From contig JASBSS010000013.1 in the NCBI GenBank assembly GCA_030148805.1, positions 157,006 through 221,005 on the forward strand: a stretch of DNA of 64,000 nucleotides. Direction: 5' to 3'. Under the pieces are notes generated by a model. That model saw nothing but the letters and a program-made list of their open reading frames with translations, searched no databases and was not told the DNA's origin. Source of the DNA: Thiogranum sp. GTDB lineage: Bacteria > Pseudomonadota > Gammaproteobacteria > DSM-19610. Positions 1-7,870 of the stretch are shown here, piece after piece (position 1 is the first letter of the stretch; every line of letters starts with the position of its first letter). Position numbers and translations under genes: made by a program.

Positions 1-348
1 CCGGCTTTCAAATGGGACGCGGTGACGACGCCGCAGCTGTGGCGCGACCCCCGGCCCGCGGCGCGCGCGCAGTTGCACCAGCGCCTTGCGCGCCCGCTGA
101 GCGTGCTGGTGCTGACGCTGCTGGCGGTGCCCCTGGCGCGCTTCCGCCCGGCCACCAGCCGTTTCTACCCCTTGTGGTCGGGCGTCTTGATCTTCACCCT
201 GTATTTCAATTTGCTCGCCACCGGTGAGCTGTGGCTGGCGCGCGAGCAGATACCCGCCTGGGCGGGTTTGTGGTGGGTACACCTGCTGTTGGCGCTCCCG
301 GCGCTGCTCTGGCTCAGGCCCTGGCGCGCGAGGAGGTCCCCGGCATGA
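1..348 (+). CDS. lptF: LPS export ABC permease LptF, C-terminal part
   Basis: The reading frame is open from the first base, so the 5' end lies outside the window. The 115 visible residues are the C-terminal end of an LptF/LptG-type permease: the segment after the periplasmic domain with hydrophobic helices (around residues 35-55, 60-78 and 88-104) and a basic tail. With LptG and LptB it forms the inner-membrane complex that extracts lipopolysaccharide and passes it to LptC. The stop codon overlaps the next gene start in an ATGA arrangement, the usual lptF-lptG coupling. Identity rests on this fragment plus the neighbour, which is a clear LptG. Confidence 0.85.
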   Translation, partial: PAFKWDAVTTPQLWRDPRPAARAQLHQRLARPLSVLVLTLLAVPLARFRPATSRFYPLWSGVLIFTLYFNLLATGELWLAREQIPAWAGLWWVHLLLALPALLWLRPWRARRSPA

Positions 349-1406
349 GCCGACTCGACCGCTATATCGGCCGCTCGGTCATCAGCGCCACGCTGCTGGC
401 CTGGCTGGTGGTGATGGCTCTCGACGCTTTGTTCGCATTGCTGGGACAGCTGGGCGATATCGGGCGTGGCGATTACGGTCTGGGCGACGCGCTGGCCTAC
501 GTGGCGCTGGGAGCGCCCACCCGTGCCTGGCAGGTCTTTCCCATGGCGGCGCTGATCGGTGTGCTGCTGGGTCTGGGCAATCTCGCGGAACAACGTGAAC
601 TCGATGCCTTTCGTCTCGCGGGGGCCTCGCCGCGGCGGTTGCTGTGGGCGGTGGTGCAAAGCGGCTCGTTGCTGCTGCTTGGCGGACTGCTGCTCGGCGA
701 GGTGCTCGCGCCTCAGGCGCAGCAGCGGGCGGAACTTTGGCGGACCGGGTCCATCCATGGCGAGCCGGGCGCGCAAGCCGAGACCGGGTTCTGGGTGCGC
801 GCGGCAAACCGCTTCATCCGCGTCGGCCACAGTCGCTCCGATGGCAGCCTGGAGGCGCTGGTGGTGTACGAACTCGGGCCGGGTCCGCGTCTGGAGCGGA
901 TCGTGAGCGCGGCGCGCGCGCGGCCCTTGGACGGTCGCTGGCGTCTGGAGGACCTCAGCGTGACGCGCTTCGAAACGCGGCGGATTCGGGTCGAGCGGCG
1001 GGCGCAGGCGTGGTGGCCGACGCTGATGGACCGGGGGCTGGCGGCTTTGCTGACACGTGACAGCGACACCTTGAGTTTGCCGCAGTTGGCCCGTTACATC
1101 GATTATCGGGAGCGCAATGGCAACCGGATCGGGCTCTGGCGGTTGAGCTTCTGGCAGCGGCTGGGCGCGCCGCTCAACGCGTTGGCCATGTTGGCGCTCG
1201 CCGGGGCAATGGTGCTGGGTGCTCTCGGCCGTCGCCCGCTCGGTCAGCGGTTGCTGGCGGCGGTAGCCACAGGGCTGGTGTTTCAACTGCTCAGCGGCGT
1301 GTTCTCCCACGCCGGCGTGGTCTACGGTCTGAACGCGGCGCTGAGCGCGCTGTTGCCGGCGGTGGCGCTGCTGCTGGCGGTTCCGTTTATTCTGCGCCGG
1401 AGATGA
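345..1406 (+). CDS. lptG: LPS export ABC permease LptG
   Basis: 353 residues starting MSRLDRYIGR, the usual LptG opening. Helices lie at about residues 15-40, 60-90 and 100-120, followed by a periplasmic domain (about 130-265) and three C-terminal helices. The motif AEQRELDAFRLAGAS in the first cytoplasmic loop is the coupling helix that contacts the ATPase LptB. It works with LptF to move LPS out of the inner membrane. The ATG at 345 overlaps the lptF stop by translational coupling; the open frame upstream of it only shadows lptF. The convergent RDD gene follows after 17 bases, as seen in other gammaproteobacteria. Confidence 0.95.
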   Translation: MSRLDRYIGRSVISATLLAWLVVMALDALFALLGQLGDIGRGDYGLGDALAYVALGAPTRAWQVFPMAALIGVLLGLGNLAEQRELDAFRLAGASPRRLLWAVVQSGSLLLLGGLLLGEVLAPQAQQRAELWRTGSIHGEPGAQAETGFWVRAANRFIRVGHSRSDGSLEALVVYELGPGPRLERIVSAARARPLDGRWRLEDLSVTRFETRRIRVERRAQAWWPTLMDRGLAALLTRDSDTLSLPQLARYIDYRERNGNRIGLWRLSFWQRLGAPLNALAMLALAGAMVLGALGRRPLGQRLLAAVATGLVFQLLSGVFSHAGVVYGLNAALSALLPAVALLLAVPFILRRR

Positions 1407-1423
1407 TCCGGCGCGTAACCCGC

Positions 1424-1882
1424 TCAGTTTTTGCGTCGATAGCGCAACGGATTGTGTCGCAGCTGAACGATGGTGGTTTCGGAGTAACGGTCGTGCCAGC
1501 TCAAGTGTCTGCGGTCGACCAGAATCCAGAGATAACCCAGACCGAAAAGCAGGGCCGAGGGGATCGCCACCAGAAAGCGCAGCATCAACTGCCATAGACT
1601 GGGCGGGCCGGGCCGCAGATTGCGCAACTGCAGCTTCCACGCGCGCATACCCAGCGTCTGCCCGCCGTGCATCCAGAACCAGCCGTAAAACAGGAAGGCG
1701 ATGAAAAACAGATAGCTCGTCAGCAGGGGATTGTGCGGCGCGAACGCCTGTCCATGATTGAGCGGCAGGATGAGCGCCACCGCGACGAACCACAATGCCA
1801 GCAGCAGCAAGGTATCGTAGAATAAGGCGGCGAGGCGTTTCAGCAGGCTTGCGGGTTTGGGTGTGGAATCCGATTCTGACAT
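1424..1882 (-). CDS. RDD family membrane protein
   Basis: 152 residues from the ATG at 1882, which has GAGAGGA just upstream; the frame is open further but that part looks non-coding. The RDD signature appears as LLKRLAALFYDTLLL near residue 15. Hydrophobic stretches follow at about 20-40, 57-75 and 105-125, and the family's conserved Gly-Gln-Thr-Leu-Gly-Met stretch near 78 (GGQTLGMRAWKL) is present. The RDD family is of unknown or varied function (ion transport has been suggested for some). It is convergent with lptFG, a neighbourhood common in gammaproteobacteria. Confidence 0.85.
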   Translation of the reverse strand: MSESDSTPKPASLLKRLAALFYDTLLLLALWFVAVALILPLNHGQAFAPHNPLLTSYLFFIAFLFYGWFWMHGGQTLGMRAWKLQLRNLRPGPPSLWQLMLRFLVAIPSALLFGLGYLWILVDRRHLSWHDRYSETTIVQLRHNPLRYRRKN

Positions 1883-2009
1883 GCCGCCATCCTCTCGACA
1901 GTAGCGCCACTGTAGCGCTATTGTCGCCATGCGGGCAACGGTGACAAGGCCGCCGTCCTGTGCTATGTACTCTAAGTGAACGAGAAAAACAGCTAGAAGG
2001 AGCCGTTGC

Positions 2010-2369
2010 ATGAGTGTCTACGCCGATTTGGCACTGATGGAGGGAGTGATCGCGGCGGGCGAATACGCCTGGCGTGGGGATCGTTACAACTACAAGGGTC
2101 AGCTGAGCGACGAGATGGCGCGCATGGCCTCAATCATGTGTCGTGCCACCACCTTGAGCACGCATATGCAGGCCGATATCCTCTGTACCAATATCGACAG
2201 CAAGGATTGCCCGTTCAGCGAATCGCACGGTTGGATGGTGCGGGGGCCGCAGTTCACGGTATGTGTGATGGCCAACACCTTTTGCTTCGTCGTCAATCAG
2301 CCGGGCGTTCTCAATGCCGTGTTCGCGCGCATGCGCCGTAGCCTGATGAATGTGCGAGAAATGGTTTGA
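2010..2369 (+). CDS. DUF2173 family protein, copy 1
   Basis: 119 residues with a strong ribosome binding site (AGAAGGAG at about 1995-2002) before the ATG. The opening (LALMEGVIAAGEY) and the pattern of an N-terminal helix, short strands and a hydrophobic C-terminal strand-helix match DUF2173, a small domain resembling the roadblock/LC7 fold. It has six cysteines, in CRATT, DILCTN, KDCPF, FTVCVM and NTFCFV plus its surroundings, so metal or disulfide chemistry is possible. It is the first of three related small genes in a row. No signal peptide, so probably cytosolic. Function is unknown. Confidence 0.75.
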   Translation: MSVYADLALMEGVIAAGEYAWRGDRYNYKGQLSDEMARMASIMCRATTLSTHMQADILCTNIDSKDCPFSESHGWMVRGPQFTVCVMANTFCFVVNQPGVLNAVFARMRRSLMNVREMV

Positions 2370-2400
2370 GTCGTTCTTTAGAGCAGTTCAAGAGGATGTC

Positions 2401-2739
2401 ATGAGCAGTCTGGAAAATCTGATGAAACTCGAGGGCGCCGACGCGGCGTTCAGCTTCAACGCCACCGGCGAACTCACCGATCATCGCCTGGCCGAGAGCT
2501 CCAAGCTGGAGCCCGCGTCGCTGGATCTGCTGGCGCACACCTTTGTCGCCAACATCGCCATCGCCACCTTGCAGGCGCGCGGCTGGGAAAGTGTCACCGG
2601 ACAGGGTGGCTTTTACCCGGTAAAGGGCTTCACCCTGATCGGCCTGGAATACACCACGGTGGGCAACGGCAGCTGCGGCGTGGTGCTGAACAACGAAACG
2701 GCGGATTTCGAGGCCGCCTATGCGGCGCTGGACGCCTGA
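2401..2739 (+). CDS. DUF2173 family protein, copy 2
   Basis: 112 residues starting MSSLENLMKLEGADAAF, with AGAGGA a few bases upstream of the ATG at 2401; a longer reading from 2350 has no ribosome binding site. It follows the same plan as its neighbours: a short helix, Leu-Glu/Asp-Gly, then a mixed domain with a hydrophobic final strand (SCGVVLNNE). It is less cysteine-rich than copy 1, so the three copies have diverged rather than being recent duplicates. It lies 31 bases after copy 1 and 9 before copy 3, almost certainly one transcript. No function is assigned. Confidence 0.7.
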   Translation: MSSLENLMKLEGADAAFSFNATGELTDHRLAESSKLEPASLDLLAHTFVANIAIATLQARGWESVTGQGGFYPVKGFTLIGLEYTTVGNGSCGVVLNNETADFEAAYAALDA

Positions 2740-2748
2740 GGTCGCGCC

Positions 2749-3081
2749 ATGATCAAACGATTGCTCGCGCTCGACGGCGTGCTCGGTATCTGCCAATTTC
2801 GCGACGACGGTGAGTTGGTGGAAGGTTACGGGATGCTCGACGAGCCATTGATGCGGCGCATGGCCAAGTTCGCGCACGATTACAAGCGTATGGTGCAGGG
2901 CAATACCGACCAGTTTTCCATGTTCACCCAGCTCACGGGATGGGCGCCACCGGGTGGTTGGATCGTGCATGGCGCCAGCACCAGTGTATGCAGCGTGGGT
3001 AATCTGGTGTGTTTCATCGATAACGCCACGGCTTCATTGAACGAAGTGATGCGGGATATGACCGAAGCGGCCCACTATTGA
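2749..3081 (+). CDS. DUF2173 family protein, copy 3
   Basis: 110 residues starting MIKRLLALDGVLGICQF. The Leu-Ala-Leu-Asp-Gly-Val opening, a central helical part (MRRMAKFAHDYKRMV) and a final VCSVGNLVCFID strand match the DUF2173 plan. It is the most typical of the three, and its C-terminal strand pairs with that of copy 1 (VCVMANTFCFVV). The roadblock-like fold often forms dimers, so the three products may form a hetero-oligomer; this is inference. No partner gene is visible, since the next gene is a convergent glycosyltransferase. Confidence 0.75.
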   Translation: MIKRLLALDGVLGICQFRDDGELVEGYGMLDEPLMRRMAKFAHDYKRMVQGNTDQFSMFTQLTGWAPPGGWIVHGASTSVCSVGNLVCFIDNATASLNEVMRDMTEAAHY

Positions 3082-3137
3082 TACCGCGCTGTAGCCGGAA
3101 AGGGCCTCGGCCCGCGAGGCGACACGGCCGGCGCTGG

Positions 3138-4370
3138 CTAGCGCGGCCGCTGCGCGCTCTGGTGTAGCGATGGGGGCCGGGTGGCCGCGCTTAGGGGCTT
3201 TGCCGGTGGCTCGCAACCGGGCTGCGCCGTGCGGTGATAAAAGTCCGCCATGCGCCGGGCCATGATCTCGCTGCTCCAGTCGCGCGCGCAGACGCGCGCT
3301 TCCTGCGACAATCGCTGACGCAACCGGGGTTGGCGCAGCAACTGCAGGATTTTTTCGCTGAAATCGTCGACGTCCGGGCGGGCGATCAAAGCGCCTTTGC
3401 CGGCGGCAAGGATGTCACGGGTGCCGAGCACGGCGGTCGAGATCACGGGGGTGCCCAGGGCCAGGGCTTCGAGCAACACCAGACCCTGGGTTTCCGTGGC
3501 CGAGGCGAACACGAAGGCGTCGCCACTGGCATAGCAGTCCCATAATTCCGGTCCGCGCTCGAAATAGCCCAGGAACAGACAATTCCCGGCCAGGCCCAAG
3601 CGTTCGGCGCGTTGCTGGAGGCTGCGGCGCGCCGGCCCTTCGCCGGCGATGATCAGCAGAACATCGGCCAGGCTGGTACGCACCCGTGCCAGTACATCCA
3701 GCAGGAAACCGATGTTCTTTTCGTGCGCCACCCGCCCGATGTGGACCAGTCTGGGGCGCTTGGGATCGATGCCGTGGCGTTGGCAGAAGGCGTTGCCGTC
3801 GCCGGTGCTGAGTTCCGCGAAATCAATCCCGGTGGGGATGACCTCGGCGTGCGCGCGCGCGCCATAATCGGCCAGCACGCCGAGCATGGCGCTGGAGGGC
3901 ACCACCAGCGCGTCCAGTTGCCGTGCCTGGTGACGTGTCAGCCAGCGCGCGCCGTAGCGCGTCAGCCAGCCGGGGAGAAGCGGCAGATAATGATGGAAAT
4001 ACTCCTCGAAATAGGTGTGATAGGTCTCCACCACCGGCACCCGCAGGCGTTGGGCCAGGCGGATACCGGCATAGTGGGCGGCAAACGGCGTATGGATATG
4101 CACCAGGTCGTAGTGCTGTCGCCGCAATGACTCCGTGTCCGCCAATATCGCCGAAACGCGCATCAAACGGTCTTCCGGATCCAGCGGCAGATAGCGGGCC
4201 GCCACCCGCTGGATGTTTTCCTCGTCACCACACCCGCCCTGCGGATAGCGCGGCGCGATGAGGGTGCTCTCGTGTCCCAGCCGGCGCAGCGACCGACGGA
4301 AGGTGGCGATGGAGGTGGAAACGCCGTTTACCCGTGGAAAGTAAACGTCGGAGATCATGAGAATGTTCAC
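3138..4370 (-). CDS. Glycosyltransferase family 4
   Basis: 410 residues. The start is a GTG at 4370 preceded by GGAGG at a 7-base spacing. The N-terminal donor-independent half opens with MISDVYFPRVNGVSTS, typical of GT4 enzymes that act on lipids or phosphoinositol-type acceptors. The C-terminal half has the nucleotide-sugar fold with HIGRVAHEKNIGFLLD near residue 210 and the E-x7-E motif in ETQGLVLLEAL near 292. No signal peptide, so probably cytosolic or membrane-associated. The substrate cannot be read from sequence. It is a single-gene unit ending 56 bases from the convergent DUF2173 cluster. Confidence 0.88.
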   Translation of the reverse strand: MNILMISDVYFPRVNGVSTSIATFRRSLRRLGHESTLIAPRYPQGGCGDEENIQRVAARYLPLDPEDRLMRVSAILADTESLRRQHYDLVHIHTPFAAHYAGIRLAQRLRVPVVETYHTYFEEYFHHYLPLLPGWLTRYGARWLTRHQARQLDALVVPSSAMLGVLADYGARAHAEVIPTGIDFAELSTGDGNAFCQRHGIDPKRPRLVHIGRVAHEKNIGFLLDVLARVRTSLADVLLIIAGEGPARRSLQQRAERLGLAGNCLFLGYFERGPELWDCYASGDAFVFASATETQGLVLLEALALGTPVISTAVLGTRDILAAGKGALIARPDVDDFSEKILQLLRQPRLRQRLSQEARVCARDWSSEIMARRMADFYHRTAQPGCEPPAKPLSAATRPPSLHQSAQRPR

Positions 4371-4432
4371 ACGCGGGCCTCCGGCCAGGTGTTTGCCCAG
4401 CCGGAGTATTACCGCGCAATGTTACCGCAAGA

Positions 4433-4508
4433 TGGCGCTCCGTAGGGGACTCGAACCCCTGTGGCCGCCGTGAGAGGGCGGAATCCTGGGCCACTAGATG
4501 AACGGAGC
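4433..4508 (-). tRNA. tRNA-Glu (CTC)
   Basis: 76 bases with the CCA encoded. Read on the minus strand, the acceptor stem is GCTCCGT/ACGGAGC, the anticodon stem is CCGCC/GGCGG and the loop is CTCTCAC, giving anticodon CTC. The T-loop GTTCGAGTC is intact. Overall it closely resembles bacterial tRNA-Glu, but with C instead of U at the wobble position. It therefore reads GAG only, so a separate TTC isoacceptor must exist elsewhere. Confidence 0.95.
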
Positions 4509-4584
4509 GGGGTGGCGGGCGCTGATTGCTGCCCGACGGGGTGGTATTATACCCGTCTGTGAACCAGGAACAAGTGAAAATAAT

Positions 4585-5910
4585 GTGACCAATCAAGGCG
4601 ATATCGAGACCGGTAGCGTCCAGCCCGTCACCATCCCCCGGCCCGAGCACGCCATTTCACGGGCCAACATCAGCTCCAGCGCGCTCAAGGTGCTGTACCG
4701 CCTGAAAGAGGCCGGTTTCCAGAGCTTTCTGGTCGGCGGGGGAGTGCGTGATCTGTTGCTCGGACGCGAACCCAAGGATTTCGACGTCGGCACCGACGCC
4801 ACCCCCGACGAGGTCAAGGAGCTGTTTCGCAACTGCCGCCTGATCGGGCGTCGTTTTCGTCTGGCGCACGTGCGCTTCGGTCAGGATGTGATCGAGGTGG
4901 CCACCTTTCGTGCGCGCCACGATAGTGAAGGTGAAGACGACAGCGCCGTGCGCGCGCACACCGAGGACGGCCGCATCCTGCGCGACAACGTCTATGGCAG
5001 CCTGGAAGACGACGTCTGGCGGCGCGATTTCACCGTCAATGCGCTCTACTACGACATCAACGACTTTTCCGTGGTGGATTACGTCGGCGGACTGGACGAT
5101 CTCAAGGCCGGCACCTTGCGTCTCATCGGCGACCCCCAGCAGCGCTATCGCGAGGATCCGGTGCGCATGCTGCGCGCCGTGCGCTTTGCCGCCAAGCTGG
5201 GCTTTCGTATCCACCCGGACAGCGAAGCGGCCATGTTCGAGTTGGGGCATCTGCTCAGCGATATTCCGCCGGCGCGCTTGTTCGAGGAGATCCTGAAGCT
5301 GTTCCTGGGTGGCTGCGCCGTCAGCACCTTTGAATTGCTGCGCCACTACAATCTGTTCAAATACCTGTTTCCTCTCACCGAGGACGCGCTTGGCTGGGAG
5401 GAGCACGCCTTTCCGCTGACTTTCGTGTTGCGGGCGCTGGAGAACACCGACCAGCGCCTGGCCGAGGACAAACCGGTGACACCGGCTTTTCTCTATGCCG
5501 CGCTGCTGTGGGAGCCCATGCGCCTGCGCGCGCGCGAGTTGCGCGACCAGGGGGCCTCGCCGCTGGAGGCCGCGCAAGTGGCGGGCAATCAGGTCAGCGC
5601 CGAGCAGGTGCAGGTCAGTTCGTTGCCCAAGCGTTTCAGTCTGCCGATGCGCGAGATCTGGAACCTGCAGGTGCGCCTGGAGCGACGCCGCGGCAAGGCG
5701 CCCTATCGCCTGCTGGAACATCCGCGCTTTCGCGCCGCCTATGATTTTCTGCTGTTGCGCGCGGAGGTGGGCGAGGCGGAGCAAGAGCTGGCCGACTGGT
5801 GGACCCACTTCCAGACGCTCAATGTCGAGGAGCGCGACCAGATGGTCGCGCCCGCGCGCAACAAACCTCGGCGGCGCCGGCGGCGCCGGCGCAAGCCGGT
5901 CGATGGCTGA
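4585..5910 (+). CDS. pcnB: Poly(A) polymerase I
   Basis: About 441 residues. The frame is open back to 4498, but that would overlap tRNA-Glu, so the start is placed at the GTG at 4585; E. coli pcnB also uses a non-ATG start. The nucleotidyltransferase motif FLVGGGVRDLLLG followed by DFDVGTDA carries the catalytic aspartates (about residues 45-75). The region RYREDPVRMLRAVRFAAKLG is the conserved class II CCA/poly(A) polymerase core. The protein ends in an arginine run that may bind RNA, as in other PcnB proteins. It adds A tails that promote RNA decay. Its stop overlaps folK. Confidence 0.93.
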   Translation: MTNQGDIETGSVQPVTIPRPEHAISRANISSSALKVLYRLKEAGFQSFLVGGGVRDLLLGREPKDFDVGTDATPDEVKELFRNCRLIGRRFRLAHVRFGQDVIEVATFRARHDSEGEDDSAVRAHTEDGRILRDNVYGSLEDDVWRRDFTVNALYYDINDFSVVDYVGGLDDLKAGTLRLIGDPQQRYREDPVRMLRAVRFAAKLGFRIHPDSEAAMFELGHLLSDIPPARLFEEILKLFLGGCAVSTFELLRHYNLFKYLFPLTEDALGWEEHAFPLTFVLRALENTDQRLAEDKPVTPAFLYAALLWEPMRLRARELRDQGASPLEAAQVAGNQVSAEQVQVSSLPKRFSLPMREIWNLQVRLERRRGKAPYRLLEHPRFRAAYDFLLLRAEVGEAEQELADWWTHFQTLNVEERDQMVAPARNKPRRRRRRRRKPVDG

Positions 5911-6394
5911 GATCGATGCCTGGATCGGTCTTGGCAGCAATCTCGACGATCCGGTCAAACAGATAAAGCGCGCGCTCGGGGAACTCGCGGGCCTGGAGCA
6001 ATCGCGCCTGCACGCCGCCTCTTCGCTGTATGCCAACCCGCCCATGGGACCGGCCGACCAGCCCGATTACGTCAACGCCGTGGCGTGGCTCAAGACGAGC
6101 CTGCCGGCGCTGACGCTGCTCGATGCACTGCAGCAGATCGAGCGAGAGCATGCGCGCCTGCGCGGCCGTCACTGGGGGCCGCGCACGCTGGATCTGGACC
6201 TGCTGCTGTATGCGCAGGATGTCATCGATAGCGCGCGCCTGAAAGTGCCGCATCCGGGAATCGCAGAGCGTAATTTCGTGCTCTATCCGCTGGCCGAACT
6301 CGACGGCGAGCTGAGGATACCCGGCATGGGCAGCGTCGCCGATTTGTGCGCCCATTGCCCGGCGACAGGATTGAAGAAACTAGAGGTGGATTGA
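5903..6394 (+). CDS. folK: 2-amino-4-hydroxy-6-hydroxymethyldihydropteridine pyrophosphokinase
   Basis: 163 residues from the ATG at 5903, overlapping the pcnB stop by 8 bases. The HPPK signature is clear: IGLGSNLDDP near the start, LYANPPMGPADQPDYVNAV around residues 45-65 and GPRTLDLDLLLY around 93-105, whose two aspartates bind magnesium. The enzyme transfers pyrophosphate from ATP to the pterin in folate synthesis. pcnB-folK-panB-panC is a common gammaproteobacterial order; here a nucleoside kinase gene sits between folK and panB. Confidence 0.96.
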   Translation: MAEIDAWIGLGSNLDDPVKQIKRALGELAGLEQSRLHAASSLYANPPMGPADQPDYVNAVAWLKTSLPALTLLDALQQIEREHARLRGRHWGPRTLDLDLLLYAQDVIDSARLKVPHPGIAERNFVLYPLAELDGELRIPGMGSVADLCAHCPATGLKKLEVD

Positions 6395-6401
6395 AGACGT
6401 T

Positions 6402-7073
6402 ATGCACAACCCCGGATACATTGTCGTCGAAGGACCCATCGGTGTCGGTAAGACCAGCCTGGCGCGCCGCCTGGCGGAATCCTTCGGCTGCGAACTGCTG
6501 CTGGAGGGCGCGGCTGACAACCCTTTTCTGGAGCGTTTCTACCGTTCGCCGCGGGCCGCCGCCATGCAGACGCAACTGTTCTTTCTGCTGCAACGCGCCC
6601 AGCAGATGCAGGAGTTGCGTCAGGGCGATATGTTCGAACCGGTGCGGGTGGCCGATTTTCTCATGGACAAGGACCGTCTGTTTGCCAAGTTGACGCTCGA
6701 TCATGAGGAATACAAACTCTACGAACAGGTGTATTCGCACCTGACCATCGACGTGCCGCAGCCGGATCTGGTGATCTATCTGCAGGCGCCGGTCGATGTG
6801 CTGTTGAAGCGGATTGTCAAACGCGGTATCGCCAGCGAGCGCGCGATGGAGCCGGCCTACCTGCGTTCGCTTTGCGATGCGTACACGCGTTTCTTCCATT
6901 ATTATGACGATTCACCCCTCTTGATCGTCAATGCCGCCGAAATCAACTTGGTGGAAAGCGAGGGGGATTACCAGGCGTTGCTGGAGCAGATCGGGCGGGT
7001 GAAAAGCGGGCGTTATTACTTCAACCCGGTTCCGGAGGCTTTGCGCGTGGCGCAGGCGGGAGAAAAACCATGA
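6402..7073 (+). CDS. Deoxynucleoside kinase family protein
   Basis: 223 residues of the deoxyadenosine/deoxycytidine kinase family. The P-loop VEGPIGVGKTSLARRL is at residues 9-24. The family's substrate-site and lid features follow: FEPVRVADFLMDKDRLFAK around 78-95 and LLKRIVKRGIASER around 131-145. Such enzymes phosphorylate deoxynucleosides for salvage; the base preference cannot be read here. It starts 7 bases after folK, and its stop overlaps the panB start (ATGA), so all four genes are one operon. Why a nucleotide kinase is embedded between folate and pantothenate genes is unclear. Confidence 0.88.
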   Translation: MHNPGYIVVEGPIGVGKTSLARRLAESFGCELLLEGAADNPFLERFYRSPRAAAMQTQLFFLLQRAQQMQELRQGDMFEPVRVADFLMDKDRLFAKLTLDHEEYKLYEQVYSHLTIDVPQPDLVIYLQAPVDVLLKRIVKRGIASERAMEPAYLRSLCDAYTRFFHYYDDSPLLIVNAAEINLVESEGDYQALLEQIGRVKSGRYYFNPVPEALRVAQAGEKP

Positions 7074-7870
7074 ATGCCGCAGTGACTTTGACGACCTTGC
7101 GCCGCTTCAAGCAGCAGGGCGAGAAGATTGCCTGCGTGACCAGCTATGATGCCAGTTTCACCCGCCTGCTGGAGCAGGCCGGCGTCGATATCGTGCTGGT
7201 GGGCGATTCGTTGGGCAATGTGATCCAGGGGCACGACACCACGCTGCCGGTCACCATGGCGGATATGATCTATCACGCCGCCTGCGTCGCCCGCGGCGGT
7301 ACGCAGGCGCTGCGTATTGTCGACATGCCGTTCATGAGTTACGCCAGTGTGTCACAGGCGCTGGCCAACGCCGGGCGCCTGATGCGTCGCGGCGGAGCGC
7401 ACATGGTCAAGCTCGAGGGCGGCGAACCGGTGCTCGAGGCCGTGCAGGCCCTGGTCGCTCACGGCATACCGGTGTGTGCCCATCTCGGCCTGACACCCCA
7501 GTCGGTGCATCAGCTCGGCGGCTACCGGGTGCAGGGCAGGGAGCCCGCCGCCGCGGCGCGTCTGCTCGAGGACGCGCAGCGCCTGGAGCAGGCTGGCGCC
7601 GCCGCGCTGGTGCTGGAGTGCGTGCCGGTGGATCTGGCCCAGCGCATCACCGCCGCGGTGTCCATGCCCACCATCGGCATCGGCGCCGGGCCCTACTGCG
7701 ACGGCCAGGTGCTGGTGCTTTACGACCTGCTGGGAATCACACCGGGTAAGCGGCCGCTGTTCTCGCACAACTTCCTGCAGGAGGCCGAAGACATACCGGC
7801 GGCGCTCGCCGCCTATGTCAGGGCGGTCAAAGACGGAAGATTTCCCGACGTGGAACACAGTTTCGAGTAA
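7070..7870 (+). CDS. panB: 3-methyl-2-oxobutanoate hydroxymethyltransferase
   Basis: 266 residues, the usual family length. Characteristic stretches are VTSYDASFTRLLEQAG near residue 25, IVLVGDSLGNVIQGHDTTLP around 40-60 (the aspartate binds magnesium) and AHLGLTPQSVHQLGG around 138-152. It transfers the hydroxymethyl group from methylene-THF to 3-methyl-2-oxobutanoate in the first step of pantothenate synthesis. The start overlaps the preceding gene and its stop overlaps panC, giving tight coupling. The folate gene folK in the same operon fits its need for methylene-THF. Confidence 0.97.
   Translation: MNAAVTLTTLRRFKQQGEKIACVTSYDASFTRLLEQAGVDIVLVGDSLGNVIQGHDTTLPVTMADMIYHAACVARGGTQALRIVDMPFMSYASVSQALANAGRLMRRGGAHMVKLEGGEPVLEAVQALVAHGIPVCAHLGLTPQSVHQLGGYRVQGREPAAAARLLEDAQRLEQAGAAALVLECVPVDLAQRITAAVSMPTIGIGAGPYCDGQVLVLYDLLGITPGKRPLFSHNFLQEAEDIPAALAAYVRAVKDGRFPDVEHSFE

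Noticed and set aside
165..1910. Long open frame opposite lptF-lptG and the RDD gene
   Set aside because: It is antisense to clear genes, has a proline/arginine/glutamine-rich composition typical of GC-rich shadow frames, and shows no ribosome binding site or known domain.
4498..4584. Upstream extension of pcnB to an ATG at 4498
   Set aside because: It would overlap tRNA-Glu and encode residues unlike PcnB; the GTG at 4585 fits the family start better.
4657..6045. Long open frame opposite pcnB and folK
   Set aside because: It is a shadow of the well-supported rightward genes with no protein-like conservation visible.
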